Positions 63,300 through 64,000 of a stretch of DNA of 64,000 nucleotides are shown here, piece after piece. Each line of letters begins with the position of its first letter. Within the stretch, counting starts at the first letter, position 1. A model generated the notes under the pieces. It ran no database searches and was not told where the DNA came from. It was given only the letters and a program-made list of their open reading frames with translations. Source of the stretch: Nostocales cyanobacterium HT-58-2 (GTDB taxonomy: Bacteria; Cyanobacteriota; Cyanobacteriia; Cyanobacteriales; Nostocaceae); the NCBI GenBank assembly GCA_002163975.1, contig CP019636.1, positions 6,513,501 to 6,577,500 on the forward strand, read 5' to 3'. The position numbers and the translations under genes were made by a program.

Positions 63300-64000
63300 A
63301 TGGAAAATTCATCATTTTTAACCGTAGATGACACACCCATTTCTTGTAGTCAAGCAGTAAAATATTTGCAAGCCTCGGGAAAGTTGGGACAATTTATAGG
63401 AGACGTTCTCCGCCAGTACATCATTGAGCAAGAACTACAAACCCGAGCAGATATAGTGATTAGCCCTGCTTTGACAGAACAGACTATAATTGATTTCCGG
63501 TTAAAAAATCAATTGACAGACCCTCAGAGATTTCAAGAATGGCTACAGAGTAACGGAACCGATTATGATACCTTTCACTCATCAGTTGCTTATGGTTTTA
63601 AGGTAGAAAAACTCAAATCTGTCATGACAGAATCAAAGCTGCAAGAATATTTTATAGAGCGTAAAATTTATTTGGATAGAGTAGTACTCTCACGAATTCT
63701 TGTTGATAATCAAGAGCTAGCAGAAGAACTACAAACCCAAATCGAAGAAGGAGCAAGTTTTGAGCAACTCGCTCGTGAGTATTCATTAGCAGATGACAAA
63801 ATTGTGAACGGTATGATGGGACCAGTCAGTCGGGGAACAATGCCAGATACACTCAGAGCAGCTATTGATATCGCTAGTCCCGGACAATTGGTAGGACCGA
63901 TAGAACTGGAAGGACGTTATGGATTGTTTCGTGTGGAACAAATTCTGAGCGCGTCATTAGAAGATACTCAACTAAGGCAAGCACTACAAAATGAGTTGTT
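63300..64000 (+). CDS. PpiC-like (parvulin) peptidyl-prolyl isomerase, cut by the window end
   Basis: The frame opens at ATG 63300 and runs off the right edge after about 233 codons without a stop. The N-terminal half is a helical SurA-like region (QFIGDVLRQYIIEQELQTRA near 30-50). The parvulin domain has DRVVLSRILVDNQELAEEL, EGASFEQLAREYSLADDK and GMMGPVSRGTMPDTL. No signal peptide is visible. Relatives in cyanobacteria are often near type I secretion or peptide-export genes; such genes would be just outside the window. This is consistent with, but does not show, a secretion role. Confidence 0.78.
   Translation, partial: MENSSFLTVDDTPISCSQAVKYLQASGKLGQFIGDVLRQYIIEQELQTRADIVISPALTEQTIIDFRLKNQLTDPQRFQEWLQSNGTDYDTFHSSVAYGFKVEKLKSVMTESKLQEYFIERKIYLDRVVLSRILVDNQELAEELQTQIEEGASFEQLAREYSLADDKIVNGMMGPVSRGTMPDTLRAAIDIASPGQLVGPIELEGRYGLFRVEQILSASLEDTQLRQALQNEL

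Overview
The window looks like chromosomal DNA of a cyanobacterium, probably a filamentous Nostocales-type strain. Supporting signs are the abundant HIP1 octamer GCGATCGC, an IctB-type membrane protein, a CrtD-type carotenoid desaturase, a COP23-domain protein, GAF-rich kinases, a cyanoexosortase locus, a WGxxGxxG protein, short heptamer repeats and an AT-rich background with many dispersed palindromes. Genus and species cannot be fixed from the sequence alone. No rRNA, tRNA or CRISPR array was seen.

Layout. 1-5119: surface glycan assembly genes on the plus strand (end of a multispanning glycosyltransferase-like protein, a methyltransferase/GT2 fusion, a membrane protein, a GT4 glycosyltransferase), then crtD. 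6844-12108: a TPR protein, a three-GAF histidine-kinase-like protein with degraded ATP-binding boxes, an SDR/NmrA-like protein and a DUF1636 gene preceded by a cobalamin riboswitch. 12353-15357: dynamin-like GTPase and MEKHLA protein. 15373-22511: a minus-strand exopolysaccharide/cyanoexosortase locus (Wzz/BY-kinase, Wza-like exporter with an internal duplication, exosortase-associated protein, exosortase, DegT aminotransferase). 23232-31211: a kinase-like protein lacking its phospho-histidine, ictB, a WGxxGxxG protein, smpB, two tandem rhomboid proteases and a TLP40/CYP38-like isomerase. 31212-34260: uvrC followed by decayed mobile DNA. 34896-43482: housekeeping genes (small zinc-ribbon protein, rlmN, alkyltransferase-like gene, MIF homologue, cobM, lgt, coaD, a coiled-coil gene overlapping coaD, an M48 protease and a COP23 protein).

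43600-45240 is an atypical segment. It holds a GC-rich MFS transporter broken by a 19-bp tandem duplication, and a twelve-copy 21-bp minisatellite that encodes heptads. Next comes a 1198-residue three-domain phosphatase/phytase behind a recognisable Pho box. 49318-51394 is a DUF1611/enolase-superfamily epimerase pair (DgcN/DgcA-like). 51657-54688 groups a Nudix hydrolase, nucleoside hydrolase, nucleobase deaminase and ribokinase, which reads as nucleoside and ribose salvage. 54925-64000 holds an acetyltransferase, a REC-PAS-GGDEF protein, folB, menD, a subtilase with N-terminal PPC-like domains, a DUF92/VTE6-like protein and a PpiC-like isomerase cut by the window edge.

The best candidates for something new are the Pho-box-linked three-domain phytase, the heptad minisatellite, the two kinase-like proteins with complementary catalytic losses, the duplicated exporter domain in the exosortase locus, and an orphan plus-strand terminator between lgt and cobM that may end a small RNA. 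Family names come from recalled motifs and not from database searches.
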